From the NCBI GenBank assembly GCA_012845835.1, contig JABAKD010000014.1, forward strand, positions 6,793,396 to 6,857,395: 64,000 nt of DNA, given 5' to 3'. The notes under the pieces are model-generated. The model was not told where the DNA came from, ran no database searches, and saw only the letters and a program-made list of their open reading frames with translations. The DNA is from Undaria pinnatifida. Lineage: Eukaryota; Sar; Phaeophyceae; Laminariales; Alariaceae. Within the stretch, counting starts at the first letter, position 1; every line of letters starts with the position of its first letter. Both the position numbers and the translations under genes were made by a program. Below are positions 1-30,930 of this stretch, in pieces.

Positions 1-231
1 CTCGGTTGGCACCGACGCTGTAAAACATCATATATATATTGGGGTTGGCGTTGGTTGGCAACAACGCTGTAAAAAATGCCAATCACTGCGTGAGCTAGAC
101 AACCAGGGTACCGTTTTTTTCTTTGACGGGGTCACCATGATGGTTATCGAGTTAGATAATATTGTGCGGGGTGGAGAACCCTAACTCCGCACTAAACCGG
201 GTTAATCGCATCGACACACGTATAGTGAGAA
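1..231. other. Left edge, no gene seen
   Basis: No open frame or RNA gene is supported here. A short direct repeat (TTGGC followed by ACGCTGTAAAA) occurs near positions 5-25 and 53-75. A CCGCACTAAACCGGG-like motif near 185 resembles the pogo-type MITE arms seen at 60.8 kb. Confidence 0.5.
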
Positions 232-627
232 TATGGTAACGCACCCACGCGGCAGTCACACAGTAATAGCCATTGCTGTCTATCTGGGGTGGCCACACCA
301 GAAAACAAAAAAATAACTAATTGGCGCTGTCATCCATAAACAATAAATTAGGCACAAGGTGCCGATGTCCGTCTTACGAGCGGTTCTTGGAAGGATGCAG
401 TTCACCGTTCATGCGACTCGTCGAACACCCCCCCCCCCCCCCCCCCCCCGGTGCACGCGATGCCTGCCTGGTTGGTGAAAACCCGACATACGCTGTCCCG
501 GCATAGCAGGGGTGCGAGGGTCAAATAGCTATGGTCATATGACTACGGCCATGCACAAACTGAGTACCCCCTCCCCCCCCCCCCCTCCCTCCGCCCTTCC
601 CCCTGCCCCCCCCCCCCCCTCCCTTCA
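232..627 (+). repeat. R1 dispersed repeat, copy 1, with poly-C tail
   Basis: About 340 bp shared with the copy at 7616-7951 (both begin TATGGTAA, then CACCCACG) and with partial copies at 6.5, 21.6, 44.2 and 50.1 kb. Landmarks in order are CGGTTCTTGGAA, TTCATGCGACTCG, CTGCCTGGT, CCGTCCCGGCAT, GCGAGGGTC and ACTACGGCCATGCA. The copy runs into C-rich homopolymer from about 566. It ends about 30 bp before the ATG of the first gene, so it may supply part of that gene's 5' leader or promoter. No coding capacity is conserved between copies. Confidence 0.75.
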
Positions 628-657
628 ACGTTCGCAGATAGCTCGGTCGCTGGGATC

Positions 658-2223
658 ATGGCCGCCAACGCCGCAAAAACGGGAGGCGCCCTGCACTTTC
701 TCTTTGACCAGCCGCCGCCGCCACCACCGCCGTGGCCTACCAGCCGCAAGGCTGAACAGCGCCGAATGGCACAGAGGCGACTCAAAGAAGCCGCAAAGAG
801 AAAAGAGCGGGCGAAGAGAAAAAAAGAGGAGAAACTAGCGGTGACTAGAGAGGAAACGGAGAAGATCGAACTCGAGGTTTTTTGGAAGAAGCAACGTCTG
901 CGCCGCAGCATCGAGATTGGTGTGGCCATCACAAGAGCCAAGATAAGTAAGGAGGCCCGCGCGGCCAGCGTGATCTGGAAAGCGTGGCGGGTGGACGGAG
1001 GTCGGGAGAGGCATTCCCACGCTTGCGCTGTCCAGTTGTCGGAGGAACTGCGTCGAATGTGGGCGGCGAAGGTTATTGGAACCGCGTGGAGTCAGTGTGA
1101 AGCCGCGAGGGTTAGAGCTTACGCGAAAGAAAGGTTGAACGAGAAGATGGATCCGATTCGAAAGAGGAGGGCCGAGCTGGCGAGGTGTTCGGATGCAGGC
1201 GTAGAAGAAAGGAACGGGCCGACCGAGGAAGAACTGGAGAAAGAGAGGGAGGAGAGGGTTATGCAGGAATGGCGATACCAGCGGGGACAAGAACATTACG
1301 AGAACATGGCGAAAGCGAAAGCAGGAGGAGTTGGTTTTTACAGCAACCCGGACGAAACAAGGCTTGACGACATTATGATCAATAAAATCAGAGAGTTTTG
1401 GAGGGAGCAGGAAGAAAAGAAGGCAGCTGCCGCCGCGGCCCACGCCAAGGCTCAGGCGGAGCGGGAGGCGGCGATAGCCGCGAGGGAAGCCGACGAGGCC
1501 GCAAGAAAGGCAGAACAGGCCGCGATCCGAAAGACCATCGAGGATAATCTCCTCAAAAAGATGGCCGAGATGGCTCTGAGGATAAAAAAAGCCGAGGCTG
1601 AGACGGCCGAGATGGCGAAGCGGGAGGCGGAGCAGGTCGCGGCCGAAGCAGAGCGGGTAGCGCGAAGGGAGGAGAGAGCAATCATACGAGCAACGCTGGA
1701 AAACCTGCTCCTGAAGAGGGTGGCGGATATGATCAAAAGGGCTAAAGAAGCGGACGTAGCCGCCCGCGACGCAGAGCGGGCTGCAACTCGCGAGACGATT
1801 GCAGCTCACCTCAACCAAATGGTAGCACGGACCCTGAGAAACGTGAAGGAAGAAGAGGAGCGAGTAGCGCAAGAGGCGGAACGAGTGGCGCGAGAGAAGG
1901 AACGAGCTGCAATCCGTGCAACCATCGAAGGTCATATTCCGAAACTCCTGGCGCGCGTGAAGCAAAACATACAAGAAGCGAAGACCTCCACGCAGAAGGA
2001 GCAACGGCTATTAATAGCAAGGCGGGAAACCACGAAGAGTCGCCTATCTGTAAAGTTGGCGGGGGCGTCCACAGGGACAGAAGAGACTGGAGAGGAAAAG
2101 AGGGTGAAGCAAGCCCGCCTGGTTCGGTTTGGCTCCACCGTCAGCTTGCCCTCGTCACGAAAGAAGAACACGGTGGGACCTCCGAAGGACCACCTACCCC
2201 ACCCCCTGCAGGTGAATCCATAG
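658..2223 (+). CDS. Charged coiled-coil protein with IQ-like motifs (single exon)
   Basis: The ORF has 521 codons with no intron needed. The start is the first ATG after the C-rich tract, in a favourable context (ATCATGGCC). Residues about 20-28 are a short poly-proline stretch. About residues 32-85 are very basic and helical. Two segments, about 103-112 (AASVIWKAW) and 140-155 (WAAKVIGTAW), resemble degenerate IQ motifs that bind calmodulin-like proteins. From about 230 to 470 the protein is almost continuous Ala/Glu/Lys/Arg coiled coil, built from three or four copies of a roughly 60-residue unit: AERAA.R.TI or similar, then a short hydrophobic segment. That internal periodicity suggests growth by duplication. 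There is no signal peptide or membrane segment. A cytoskeletal or flagellar/basal-body scaffold is plausible but is inference. I do not recognise a named family. Confidence 0.85.
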   Translation: MAANAAKTGGALHFLFDQPPPPPPPWPTSRKAEQRRMAQRRLKEAAKRKERAKRKKEEKLAVTREETEKIELEVFWKKQRLRRSIEIGVAITRAKISKEARAASVIWKAWRVDGGRERHSHACAVQLSEELRRMWAAKVIGTAWSQCEAARVRAYAKERLNEKMDPIRKRRAELARCSDAGVEERNGPTEEELEKEREERVMQEWRYQRGQEHYENMAKAKAGGVGFYSNPDETRLDDIMINKIREFWREQEEKKAAAAAAHAKAQAEREAAIAAREADEAARKAEQAAIRKTIEDNLLKKMAEMALRIKKAEAETAEMAKREAEQVAAEAERVARREERAIIRATLENLLLKRVADMIKRAKEADVAARDAERAATRETIAAHLNQMVARTLRNVKEEEERVAQEAERVAREKERAAIRATIEGHIPKLLARVKQNIQEAKTSTQKEQRLLIARRETTKSRLSVKLAGASTGTEETGEEKRVKQARLVRFGSTVSLPSSRKKNTVGPPKDHLPHPLQVNP

Positions 2224-2297
2224 ATAGATAACGTTAAGCTTGGTGCACTAGATATTGCCTGGTAAAACTTGTTTCTACGATACATCCCTTCCCCCCC

Positions 2298-2527
2298 CCA
2301 ACCAGCGATTTTCTTTATCGAAAACGCTTCATCGTGGCTGCTCGACACGAGGAAGGATGCCATGAAAAACATATTATTACACGTTTTCTTGTTTGGAAGG
2401 GCGGATTATCGAACGATGACGTCAGGCTGGCATGGGGCACTGTATTTCAGGAGATGGGACGGGGCGCTGGTTTCAATACCCCAGCCCGTTCGTTAAAGAA
2501 AAGTTGGGCGTGGAACGACTCGTAGAG
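2298..2527 (+). repeat. R3 dispersed repeat, copy 1
   Basis: Shares collinear blocks with 56506-56737: GCGATTTTCTTTA, GCTRCTCGACAC, TATTTTCAGGA, GGGGCGCTGGTTT, TTCGTTAAAGAA and GTAGAACGACTC-like ends. The open frames inside are not conserved between copies. It lies just downstream of the first gene and may contribute its 3' flank. Confidence 0.6.
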
Positions 2528-2734
2528 CGGAAACGATTGCTAGTTGTGCAGGATATATGGCGCGGCCTACCACAAATAGCGAAGTAGGAAGGAGATAAGA
2601 CAAGAACAAGGTATTCTTACGTTGAAACTATACTAAACACGCAAACGAGTAAATACACGATCGTTATCCTAAGGCGAAACAGGAATGCGTGTTGGAGGGA
2701 GAGGAGGACAATCGACAATACGCAAACACGGAGA

Positions 2735-3030
2735 AGTCATAGGTACATTATAATGTAGCAGATAACAAACAAACAATCGCAGCAAACCTTAAGGGATAAA
2801 CGTCGGCTAACACAACAAAAAGGCGTAGCAGGTAAAATGATACTCCGGAGTATAAGACAAACCAACACGTTCGGTATGCATGCAACCCTTAGCAGATGAC
2901 CGGTGGCCAGCAAAAGGCGTAGCAGGTGAATTATAATAAAAAACGAACCAACACGTTCGGTATGCATGCAACCCTTATCAGATAACCGCGGTGGCCAGCA
3001 AAAGGCGTAGCAGGTGTAAAAACGATAAGA
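2735..3030. repeat. Tandem repeat, about 90-bp unit
   Basis: Three imperfect copies carry AGGCGTAGCAGGT at about 2821, 2915 and 3003, together with CCAACACGTTCGGTATGCAT and a GATRACCG...GGTGGCCAGC block. Nothing else recognisable lies between 2528 and 3300. Confidence 0.75.
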
Positions 3031-3384
3031 CAAAACAACGTACTGTTTCTGTAGGAGAAAACACCCGGAAGAAAAAACGAAACGAGCCAGAGGGTAGGTG
3101 CCTAGTGGACGGTGAAGCGCGTCAGGCTGGCTGTCCTCGTCCTCCACACTTTTTTCGACGTCTTCAGTTGATGTTTTTGGCATCCACCGCGCGTTGCTGT
3201 CGCCGGGAGATATATACCTCTCGATCGTCGCTCGGATTTTTTGCACTCGCTCCGAGTTGTGCGCCACTTGAAATATCCACGCTTAATCTTGTATATTTAT
3301 TGAGCTTCTTGGAGTAGAAACTCGTGATTCTTTATGAGAAGAAACAGATATTTCTGCTAAAAAAAAACGCAACGGGTTGTCGCT

Positions 3385-3716
3385 ACCCGAGTTACGGTCG
3401 ACAAAAAGAACCTCCTGACGAACGCCGAGCAAACTTTTCTGATTAGCTTGGAAGAATGATTCAAAAACGCAGCGCAGGAGGAGGGGGAGGAGGAGGAGGA
3501 GAAGGAGGAGGAGGAGGGATGCCAGTCTGATGCTTTGTACCCTGAGTTACGGTCGACAAAAAGAACCTCCTGACGAACGCCGAGCAAAATTTTCTGATTA
3601 GCTTGGAAGAAAGATTCGAAAACGCAGCGCAGGAGGAGAAGGAGGAGGAGAAGGAGGAGGAGGAGGAGGAGGAGGAGGAGAAGGAGAAGGGATGCCAGCC
3701 TGATGCTTTGTACCCC
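3385..3716. repeat. Direct duplication, 155-bp unit with GGA-rich tract
   Basis: Two copies begin GAGTTACGGTCGACAAAAAG at 3389 and 3544, and each ends in an expanded GGAGGA tract followed by GATGCCAG.CTGATGCTTT. The GGA tracts differ in length. Frames across them give low-complexity Ser/Pro or Leu peptides that I do not treat as genes. From 3720 to 4940 I see only AT-rich sequence and M1-like fragments. Confidence 0.8.
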
Positions 3717-4950
3717 CACCATTCGTCCACCGTCCTGACGCGTGCTGTGATTGATGGATAGAGGTAGCATATTGTTTTCGCTGAAAAACAAAAAACATTT
3801 TTCCTGAAACGGAACGGGGCTCTTTAACCCAAACTTGCCGGAACAACTTTCATCGTTTTTTGTCTTTGTTTTTCATGTTTTGTTGTATATACTATATGTA
3901 TGGCTACTGCTGCTAGGACATGGGATTGCTCTTCGAGGGGTAGCACTTCTTTTGGCCTTTCTCTTGTTCATAACCAGTCGTTGGGTGAGACACAGACCCG
4001 TGTGCTACGATGATAAGAGGTAATAAATAAGGTATACTGCTTTTTTGGGCTAAAATGAAAAACAGTTTCTGGTTTATGACGGTGGAGGTTTCTTAACCCA
4101 CAAAATTGTCGGAAGTTTCGTCTCCTTTTCTAGACGATTTTTCGTTGTGTACTTCTTAACAAAGGGGGATCACTTTGGGACTATCATTATCATTATTCAT
4201 TTTTTCTGCAAAGGTCCCCTCACTTTCGCAGCATAGAAGAAAAAACAACAAAAAAAAAACTGGTATGTACCCCGGATGAAAAAACTGCGATGTCCCCTGG
4301 GCATAAAACGATAATCATTGAGCAAAAAAAAACGTGACCTATTATTTTTTTTTCCCCGACGATTTTGGGTTAAGGAGCCCCTCGTCATTCAGAAAACATT
4401 TCACACGAAAAGTGACACACGCCTCTATCGTAGCATAGCATGCGTCACGGGCCGAATCTTGATAGCACGTGCTGGGAAATCCCGAGAAACCCTCTTTTAC
4501 CCCCCCCCCACCTCCTTCTTGTGATGCTCGGAAAAGTCTGTGGTACGCTGGGTAGTCACGATAAAAGGAATCTTGTGCCGTTGTCCTCCTCTAAAAAACA
4601 GAGTCGCGGCTAAAACAAAAAAGGCGAACAAGGAAGCAGGGATATAAGAGAAGAAGGCATAAAAAGCTGTTTCTTTAACGTACAAAATACGAACAAAAAC
4701 GCAATTATTTAGGGTAGGCGAATGGCGAAGGTTGAAAAAAAACTCGTCAGGCTGGCGTTTCGCAGGCCTCCTGCTCCTCTTTGATGTTGTATTTGTTTTT
4801 CGATCGTACATGCGCCATCTGTTTCAAGGGATCCGTGCTTTTCGATCCGATCGGCGATCGAAAAGCATCTCTTGTGAATAACCGTACCGCCAGGTTATTA
4901 TAAAACAAAATTGAACGAGCTGGAGCTTAGCGCATGCGGAGGAAAGTCAA

Positions 4951-5190
4951 CCTGACGCGTTATGCCCCTCCTTGGACCGTTTGCCTACCTCTATACCCTT
5001 GTCTCGAATGCAACGCGGTGGGAACTCCCTAGGGACCTTCTTTACCCCCCCCCCAGCCTCTATAGGTCAGCCAACCTGACGCGTTATGCCCCTCCTTGGA
5101 CCGTTTGCCTACCTCTATACCCTTGTTTCGAATGCAACGCGGCGGGAACTCCCTAGGGACCTTCTTTACCCCCCCCAGCCTCTGCAGGGA
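4951..5190. repeat. Direct duplication, 124-bp unit
   Basis: CCTGACGCGTTATGCCCCTC starts at 4951 and again at 5075. Both copies run through ATGCAACGCGG to GGACCTTCTTTACCCCCCC. Differences are few, so the duplication is fairly recent. From 5190 to 5830 nothing is recognised. Confidence 0.85.
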
Positions 5191-5831
5191 AATAAACACT
5201 ACCGAGAAGTTTGGCGTACTCGGGGTAAAAAATGGCGAGAAAAACGAAAACGATCGCAATTTTTAGGAGATAACTGCTGGCCAACAGAAGTCTTAGAAGC
5301 TGAAAATGAAGAAGGGGGTCAGATTGACCAGAAGCACCCTGTATTTTGTTGAAAAAATATGACCAAAAAACGTACTGTTACTATAAATAGCGAAGAAAAC
5401 GATCTCTACCCTAGGAGACAAAATGGTGTCGCGCCACAAAAAACAAAACAAAACGCGCAATATAGCATCGTCAAAAAAAAAAACGCAACGTATGTGTGGT
5501 GGACCGATGGTCAAGATAGATGTTGGAGATGTCTCTATTCACGCGCGCATTACAATACGGGTCAGTTACACAATTTCGCACAAAAGAAAATAATAAAAAA
5601 ATAAAAATAAAACACTCGAGTGAGGACGGGGCTTGTTTTTTTTTTTGTTATATTGGTAGTCTATATACCTTGGCGCGGCCGTGCAAAATCTTGTTCGTAA
5701 CAGGTACACCGCCGTTGCGCGTTGTTTTTATGTTTTTTTATGAACTCTGCTGCTTCTTTTTTTTCAGTGTTTTTGGTGGGTTTTTTTTTAAGATCCCAAG
5801 GTGAGGCGCTCCAAAAGAAAAATGTGTTGAT

Positions 5832-6447
5832 GACGCGTGCTACGATAGACATATTAAGGTATACCGTTTTTTGGCTGAAACGATTTCTGAAGGGCGGGGC
5901 TCCTTATAGCCCAAAAAAATCGTCCCAATTTTTGTTTCTTGTTTTGCTTCGTTTCTTAAACGTACGCTTTTCGTTTTATACCCGTAAGCCACAGGATATT
6001 TCATCCGGGGTACTCTTAAGTACATAGCATGTTTGTTTTTCCTCGAAATTTGTTTTTTCCGGGGGGGGGTTCTTAAGCTTCTAAGGAAGTGAGGCGTCTC
6101 AGAAAAAAAAAAAGTGGTGCAGTTTTTTTCCGTAGAATGTGTAAATGACGCGTGCTACGACGATAGAGGTATTAAGGTGTGCCGTTTTTGGCTGAAACGA
6201 TTTCTGAATGCCGAGGGCTCCTTAACCAAAAATCGTCCCAATTAGTTTGTTTTTTTGTTATTTTTCACAGAACTTCCGTTTGATACCTTCGTAAGCCATG
6301 GGACAAGCAGTTCATCCGGTACGTACGTACGTCGCATTTTTGTTTTCCTCGAAATTAGTTTTTTGGGGGAGGAGGTCTTTTAAGCTTCTGTAGAAGTGAA
6401 GATTCTCAGAATAAAAAAAGTGGTTCGCCTCTGTCGTAGCGCGCGTC
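5832..6447 (+). mobile_element. M1 MITE, two head-to-tail copies
   Basis: M1 is the commonest element in the window. Its left end reads GACGCGTGCTACGATAGAGG and its right end is the inverse (CCTCTATCGTAGCACGCGTC). Conserved inner blocks are GACGGGGCTCCTTAACCC, CCATGGGATTTTTCATCCGG and GGTCTTAAGCTCCC. The first copy is about 5832-6143, with a degraded right end. The second is 6147-6447. There is no coding capacity, so mobility would depend on a transposase elsewhere. Confidence 0.75.
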
Positions 6448-6544
6448 AACCTATTCTATAGTATGCAGTCGGGGCAGGAGTTATATCTATATACTTCGTA
6501 TGTGTGCTCCTTCTCTAGGGGGTGCGTTGGTCACTGGTCAGATA

Positions 6545-6750
6545 AATGACTATGGCAGTCAAACAAGACGACTATCGTGGACCCCCGGTTCTTGGTAGAA
6601 AGCAGCTGACCCTTCGTGCGACGCGCGCAACACGACGGTGCTTGTTCGCGCTTTGGCGCCAGCATTGTCTGCCTGGAGGCTCGGTGAAAACCGACGTACA
6701 CTCCGTCCCGAGTCGTCGCACAGCAGGAGTGCAGTGCTCAGCAAATGTGC
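6545..6750 (+). repeat. R1 dispersed repeat, diverged partial copy
   Basis: Contains GGTTCTTGG, CCCTTCGTGCGACGCG, GTCTGCCTGGAGG, CCGACGTACACTCCGTCCCG and CAGGAGTGC in the same order as other R1 copies. It has no poly-C tail, and the copy is cut off by the M1 element that follows. Confidence 0.6.
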
Positions 6751-6759
6751 TGGTTGACG

Positions 6760-7134
6760 GAGGTAGTAGCACTTTTTCGTCTGAAACGGTTTTTGAACGA
6801 CGGGGCTCCTTAACCCATCTTAACCCAAAATCGTCGTAAACAGGCCATTTCTTTTTTCGCGTGATTTTCTCTCGTTGTGTACCCTAAGAATCCATGGGAT
6901 TTTGTCATCCGGTACGTACGTAGCAGTTTTATTTTTTTCTTCCAAAATCAGTTTGCGGGGTTAAGACATGTCTTAACCCCTTTAGAGCCCCCGAACCCCT
7001 CCCTATACTAAATCCAATAATTTCGTCCCCAAAAAGGGGTTTCCAGTTGTACAGGGGTCAAGCTCCCATTTTTGAGGAACCTCAGGAGAAGAAAAAACAA
7101 TGGTGTTGGTGCTACCTCTATTGTAGCACGCGTC
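6760..7134 (+). mobile_element. M1 MITE interrupted by an R2 insertion
   Basis: Inner blocks ACGGGGCTCCTTAACCC and CATGGGATTTTGTCATCCGG and the right end CCTCTATTGTAGCACGCGTC are clear. The left TIR is degraded. The CTTAAG palindrome of M1 is split by the R2 element at 6977-7057. Confidence 0.7.
6977..7057. mobile_element. R2, piggyBac-like MITE (81 bp) in TTAA
   Basis: The ends are inverted (CCCCTTTAGAG on the left, TTGTACAGGGG on the right, which reads CCCCTGTACAA on the other strand). The element sits between TTAA at 6973 and TCAA at 7058, the expected product of a TTAA target duplication with one later change. An uninterrupted M1 has a single TTAA at this point. TTAA targeting with TIRs starting CCC is characteristic of piggyBac-group elements. 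The element is too short to code. Confidence 0.7.
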
Positions 7135-7615
7135 GCAGATCCTGAGAATTCTTCTGAGCTGCTGACACGAAGGATCTCGCTACGTACGTCGCCCTAAACA
7201 TGACTTTCGAAGGGGCATGCAGACCGCCAACGCTTTTTTTTTTTGCGCTGAAGACCAGTCCTAGAAAAAAAAACGATGCTCTCGTGAAAATATCAGGCCT
7301 AAACCCCGGTAGCTGCTACTCACCTGAGGGGAACTCAAATTCTGCCAGAACCCTTTTGGCTCGAAAAAAAGGGTAAACCACTGCCCTGCGAGATAACTCT
7401 TCCCGGCATTGCGGGGAGATGCGAGGGTCGATGATCGAACAATCAAAGGCAAACCATGAACGAGTAACCCTGCCCCCCCCCCCCCCCCCCCCCGCACCGT
7501 GTGGTTCGTCTCGAAAAGGACGCGTGGACAATGACAAAGTGGCCAAAAGACAACCAACAAATGAGTAACCCGCCCCCCCTCCCCCCCCCCCCCCCCTCCT
7601 CTCCTTCCTTCTTAC

Positions 7616-7951
7616 TATGGTAAGGCACCCACGAGGCAGTTACATGGCACTCCCATTGCTGTCTCTAGAAGTGGCCATGATGCCGAAAATTGAAATTAAC
7701 TCATTGAAGCTGTCAGCCATATGCAAGTCCACCCCACAAGCGGTTCTTGGAAAAGAATGCAGCTCACCCTTCATGCGACTCGCCGAACACCTCACGGCGC
7801 TTCGTGCTTCGTGCAAGCAATATCTGCCTGGTCAGTGAACACCCGACATGCTCCGTCCCGGTACTGTAGAGATGCGAGGGTCTATTAGCTATGGTCCTAC
7901 CGATTACGGCCACATGCATGCATATTGAGTACCTCCCCCCCCCCCCCCCCC
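7616..7951 (+). repeat. R1 dispersed repeat, full copy with poly-C tail
   Basis: Collinear with the copy at 232-570. Landmarks are CGGTTCTTGGAA at about 7740, TTCATGCGACTCGC, GCAATATCTGCCTGGTC, CTCCGTCCCGGTA, GCGAGGGTCTATTAGC and CATATTGAGTAC, followed by C17 or so ending at 7951. It ends 47 bp before the first exon of the PP2A B''-like gene. Confidence 0.8.
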
Positions 7952-7997
7952 GCGCGGCCGCCTGCCGCCTCTTCGGATCGTACAGGGACAACTTATA

Positions 7998-27478
<19,481 letters not shown>

Positions 27479-27949
27479 TGGATGAATGCCTGCCTATTTG
27501 AACTCCCCGTTTCAAGCGTTTCTTGCATATGAAACACCATGGTTGTACAAGTCTAGTCTACGTGTGTTACAGGCACCTTCCGCTGTAAAGCGTCGCGAAT
27601 TTTGAGTGGGGGCGGGGGAAGATGGTAATGAATGAGCTCTGGCTAAGGTTTTGGTATAGGTACATGGGGTATATTATAGATGCTCTGAAACATTCGTGGC
27701 TACATAGCGATATATATCGGCCACACCGCTACCGTAGAGGGTGGAAGCTTGAGCTTCTTCTTCGCAGTGATACCATAGATGGCTTCCACACGTCTAGACC
27801 ATGTGTAACACTAGACTCTCCCAAATATCGGTGACGAAACTTGGCCACGACTTTCATCAGTGACCACAAAAAACCGAACACATCGTTACCGTAGTAGTAG
27901 CAGATGCTCGCACTTCAACTGTATTGCGACCATGGGGTTTCTATTGACA
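27479..27949. other. Downstream flank, no gene seen
   Basis: No supported ORF or RNA. The CCGCTACCGTAGAGGGTGGAAG stretch near 27725 has the flavour of MITE ends seen elsewhere. Confidence 0.5.
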
Positions 27950-28685
27950 TGATGGAATGTAAAGAGGGGGGGGAGGGGGAGAAGTTTGGGGGCTTTGACG
28001 CCCCCATCCTGTGCTCTATTCGGACACATTGTATCGGACACTGTGGCGTGTAAAAGGACAAGGGGAGGGAAGACTCCGAGGGGCTGCAGACGATAATCCT
28101 AGCAGTGGGTAAGCGCGTGTTCCTGGTCACCTGTAGGAATGCAAAGAGGGGGGGGGGGGGAGAAGTTAGGGGGCATTGATGCCCCCATGCTGTGCATTAT
28201 TCGGATATATTGCATCAGACACTGGCGTGTAGGAAGACAGGGGGGGGGGAGACTGCGAGGAGCTGTCGACAATATTAATACTAGTAGTGGGTAAGCGCGT
28301 GTTCCTAGTCACCTGTAGGAATGCAAGGAGCGGAGTAGGGGGAGAAGTCAGGGGGCATTGATGCCCCCCTGCTGTGCTCTATATGGATATGTTGTATCGG
28401 ACACAGTGTCGTGTCGGAAAATACGGGGGGGCAGACTGCGAGGAGCTGTCGACAATATTAATACTAGTAGTGGGTAAGCGCGTGTTCCTAGTCACCTGTA
28501 GGAATGCAAGGAGCGGAGTAGGGGGAGAAGTCAGGGGGCATTGATGCCCCCCTGCTGTGCTCTACATGGATATGTTGTATCGAACACAGTGGCGTGTAGG
28601 AAAATACGGGGGGGGGAAACTTCGAGGGGCTGCAGACAATGTTAATACAAGTAGGCGCGTAAGGAGGGGGGGGAGGGCGGCGAGA
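27950..28685. repeat. Satellite-like tandem array, 182-bp unit
   Basis: Four units are anchored by GTGGGTAAGCGCGTGTTCCT at 28105, 28287 and 28470, with a truncated one near 28651. Each unit also has GGGGGAGAAGT, GGGGGCATTGATGCCCCC (a palindrome) and GACTGCGAGGAGCTG. Units carry variable G-runs. Confidence 0.9.
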
Positions 28686-30705
28686 ACACATGACGGGCTG
28701 TATACACTCTATAAATAGTAGTGGGTAGGCGTGTACAGGGGGCGGGGACGGGGGGCGTGCTCAGTTTTGCTGCTTGCCTTAGTCATTTCACCATTGACCA
28801 CGCACCCCTTTCGAGACGGCGCACAGGGGGGAGGGGGAGGGGTATTCATGCCCCCATCTTGTGCTGCATTTAGGCGTGGCATTTTTTATATGTCGAGAAC
28901 CGAGGGCAGCAGAAGCAATGCCTAGGAAGATACGCGTAGGGGGGGAGCAGAAACCACGAGGAACAGGTCTTCCCTCGTCATTGGTTGCCTTCGGGCACAC
29001 AAATTGTGGTACATACTTCGAAGTACGTATATGGTCTCGATGCCGGTGTAATTTGAGTGTGCTGCAATCAGTCGGGGGTGGGACATTGATTGCCGTGTTG
29101 ACCGACCTTTGTACGGGCGCAAAGACGCGCGGGTATGCAGGTGGATGTATTCACCTCTGTGGTTGCGAAGACCCCCTGTGTGACACGTTAGTTAAGTCTA
29201 CACAAAAGTACACTTGAAAAAGTACCTCCCTTTTTGTTCGATTTTCAACTTAGAATATATATAGACCTATAAATATTCCCGGAAAAAAAAGAACGTAATA
29301 ATACTATATTTTTTCTTCCAAATGAAAACGTATGTTCCTTTGGTCGATTCCTCTTCCCTTGGGCTTCCCCTCTATTCGCCATTATTATGAGTGGTCCTAG
29401 GCATTGTCGACCAGAAAAAGCAAGCAATGCATATATGATACATAGAATTGGGCCTGATTTTGCGGCACCCGTTAAAGCCTGTTCTGCATCAGGGGGTGCA
29501 CACACGAAACCCGATCAAAAGGGAACAAAAAGCTTAAAGTGGGAATGCTGAACCCTTTGCGCGATCAGAACAAAGGCAAGGTAAATGCCGGCGATGAGAA
29601 CAGGGAAGGTACTTTTGACCATGGCTTCTCTTGTACAGAAGGTCGCTTAGGGTGCAAGCTATTACGAGTTGCTCTGGAGAGTAAAAGCGATGACAAAAAT
29701 AAGAAGAAAAATAAAAGGCCCCCTTCCCGATGCAAGCAATGCTGGTGGCGATGTGTACATAAACTTCGACGCTTCTCGCTCGAGGAACTCTATAATATAC
29801 CCCGCCCAAAAACGCCTTTACAACCGGAAACTCGTTTTCGGGGACCGGTTACTTGGAATTAGTATAGGGAGGGGTTTCGGGTCTCTAAAGGGGTTGAAAG
29901 ACAGACTGTATATGCGCTAACCTATTGAACAAACCCACGACTCATCCCTCTGGAGGGGCTGCACGTTTTGCGTTTTAGACGTTTCTTGCCGTTTGAGCGT
30001 CCGAAGCGAGGAACTACCGGTTCGAAGTCTCTGATGCTTATACGAGCATGCTCGTTTTAGGACTAGCGCATGGGATTATTGGTCGGATTGATATTACTGT
30101 AGTATTCTTCTGCTCCGTTGCTTGTCATTTAATGTAAGTATTGGATTAGATGAGGCCTCCTGCCGCAAGCAAGAGGTCCTCGCCCAGGATAAATGCCCGC
30201 ACTAAGCTCACAATCCCGAGCTTAGTACGGCACCGAAAATGCCTATTCGGGTCGTGCGCGTCGACAAGGACGAAGCCGAACAATCCTCAGAGTATGTGTC
30301 ATCCCATCAATTTTTCTCGCTTTTGGTCCGGTGACGAAAACAAATGCGACAGAAGGGCGATATTATACCCCTTTTATTATCGGATTTCAAATCATGGAAG
30401 CATGTCTACGTCGATTTTATTTGCTCTCCGATATTACGTTGTTTACGCGGGGCGGGGCATGGATGCCGTCGCTATGGGCGTCATGCAAGGAATTCACTCT
30501 TGTTGTATCAAGTCGTTCTACGGTAGGTTATCCATCATTTTGAGCAATTTCGACCGTGAAAAAACCGTGCCTTTCAGCGGTTTGATCCGTGAGATATGCT
30601 ACGGAGAACCCACGGAATGGGTCGAACCGCTCCGTAGACAATCCGTTTTTCACGGTTTCAACCGCGCAGTCACAATCCATACGGAGCTGAGCGTTTTTTT
30701 TATAA
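28686..30705. other. Repeat fragments, no gene seen
   Basis: 28745-28830 (GCTTGCCTTAGTCATTT...GGCGCACAGGG) is shared with 47333-47390. R4 sequence (GGGAATGCTGAACCCTTTGCGC...CATGGCTT) at 29540-29640 is shared with 36160-36250 and, inverted, 13575-13700. A lone R2 lies at 29812-29900. R5 at 30130-30260 (GATGAGGCCTCCTGCC) matches 44836-44915. Open frames here are not shared between copies and are not called. Confidence 0.55.
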
Positions 30706-30930
30706 TGTCACGGAGCGGAGCGGAGCGGGGCAGATATCCGCACGTCGGGAAACTCGCGGATTATTGCGGCGTGGATACCCGCCCTTGAAAATGTCACGGA
30801 GCGGAGCGGGTTGTTCTAGTGTGTTGCGGAGCGGAGCGGATCGGATATCCGCTTTTGGAAAAAGTCACGGATTGTCACACGGAGCGAACATCCGCCGCTA
30901 CAAATGTCACGGAGCGGTGCGGTTTGATCG
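30706..30930. repeat. CGGAGCGGAGCGG-rich repeat cluster
   Basis: CACGGAGCGGAGCGG recurs at about 30709, 30795, 30830 and 30909, alternating with GATATCCGC and CCGCTCCGT inverse motifs, so the strand can fold on itself. It looks like a degenerate, self-complementary minisatellite. Confidence 0.6.

Noticed and set aside
835-2004. 389-codon minus-strand frame
   Set aside because: Antisense shadow of the coiled-coil gene. Its composition (Leu/Arg/Ser/Phe) is that expected from reversing Glu/Lys/Ala codons.
27950-28685. CRISPR-like array (regular ~182-bp spacing)
   Set aside because: The whole unit is repeated, not short repeats with unique spacers, and the DNA is eukaryotic.
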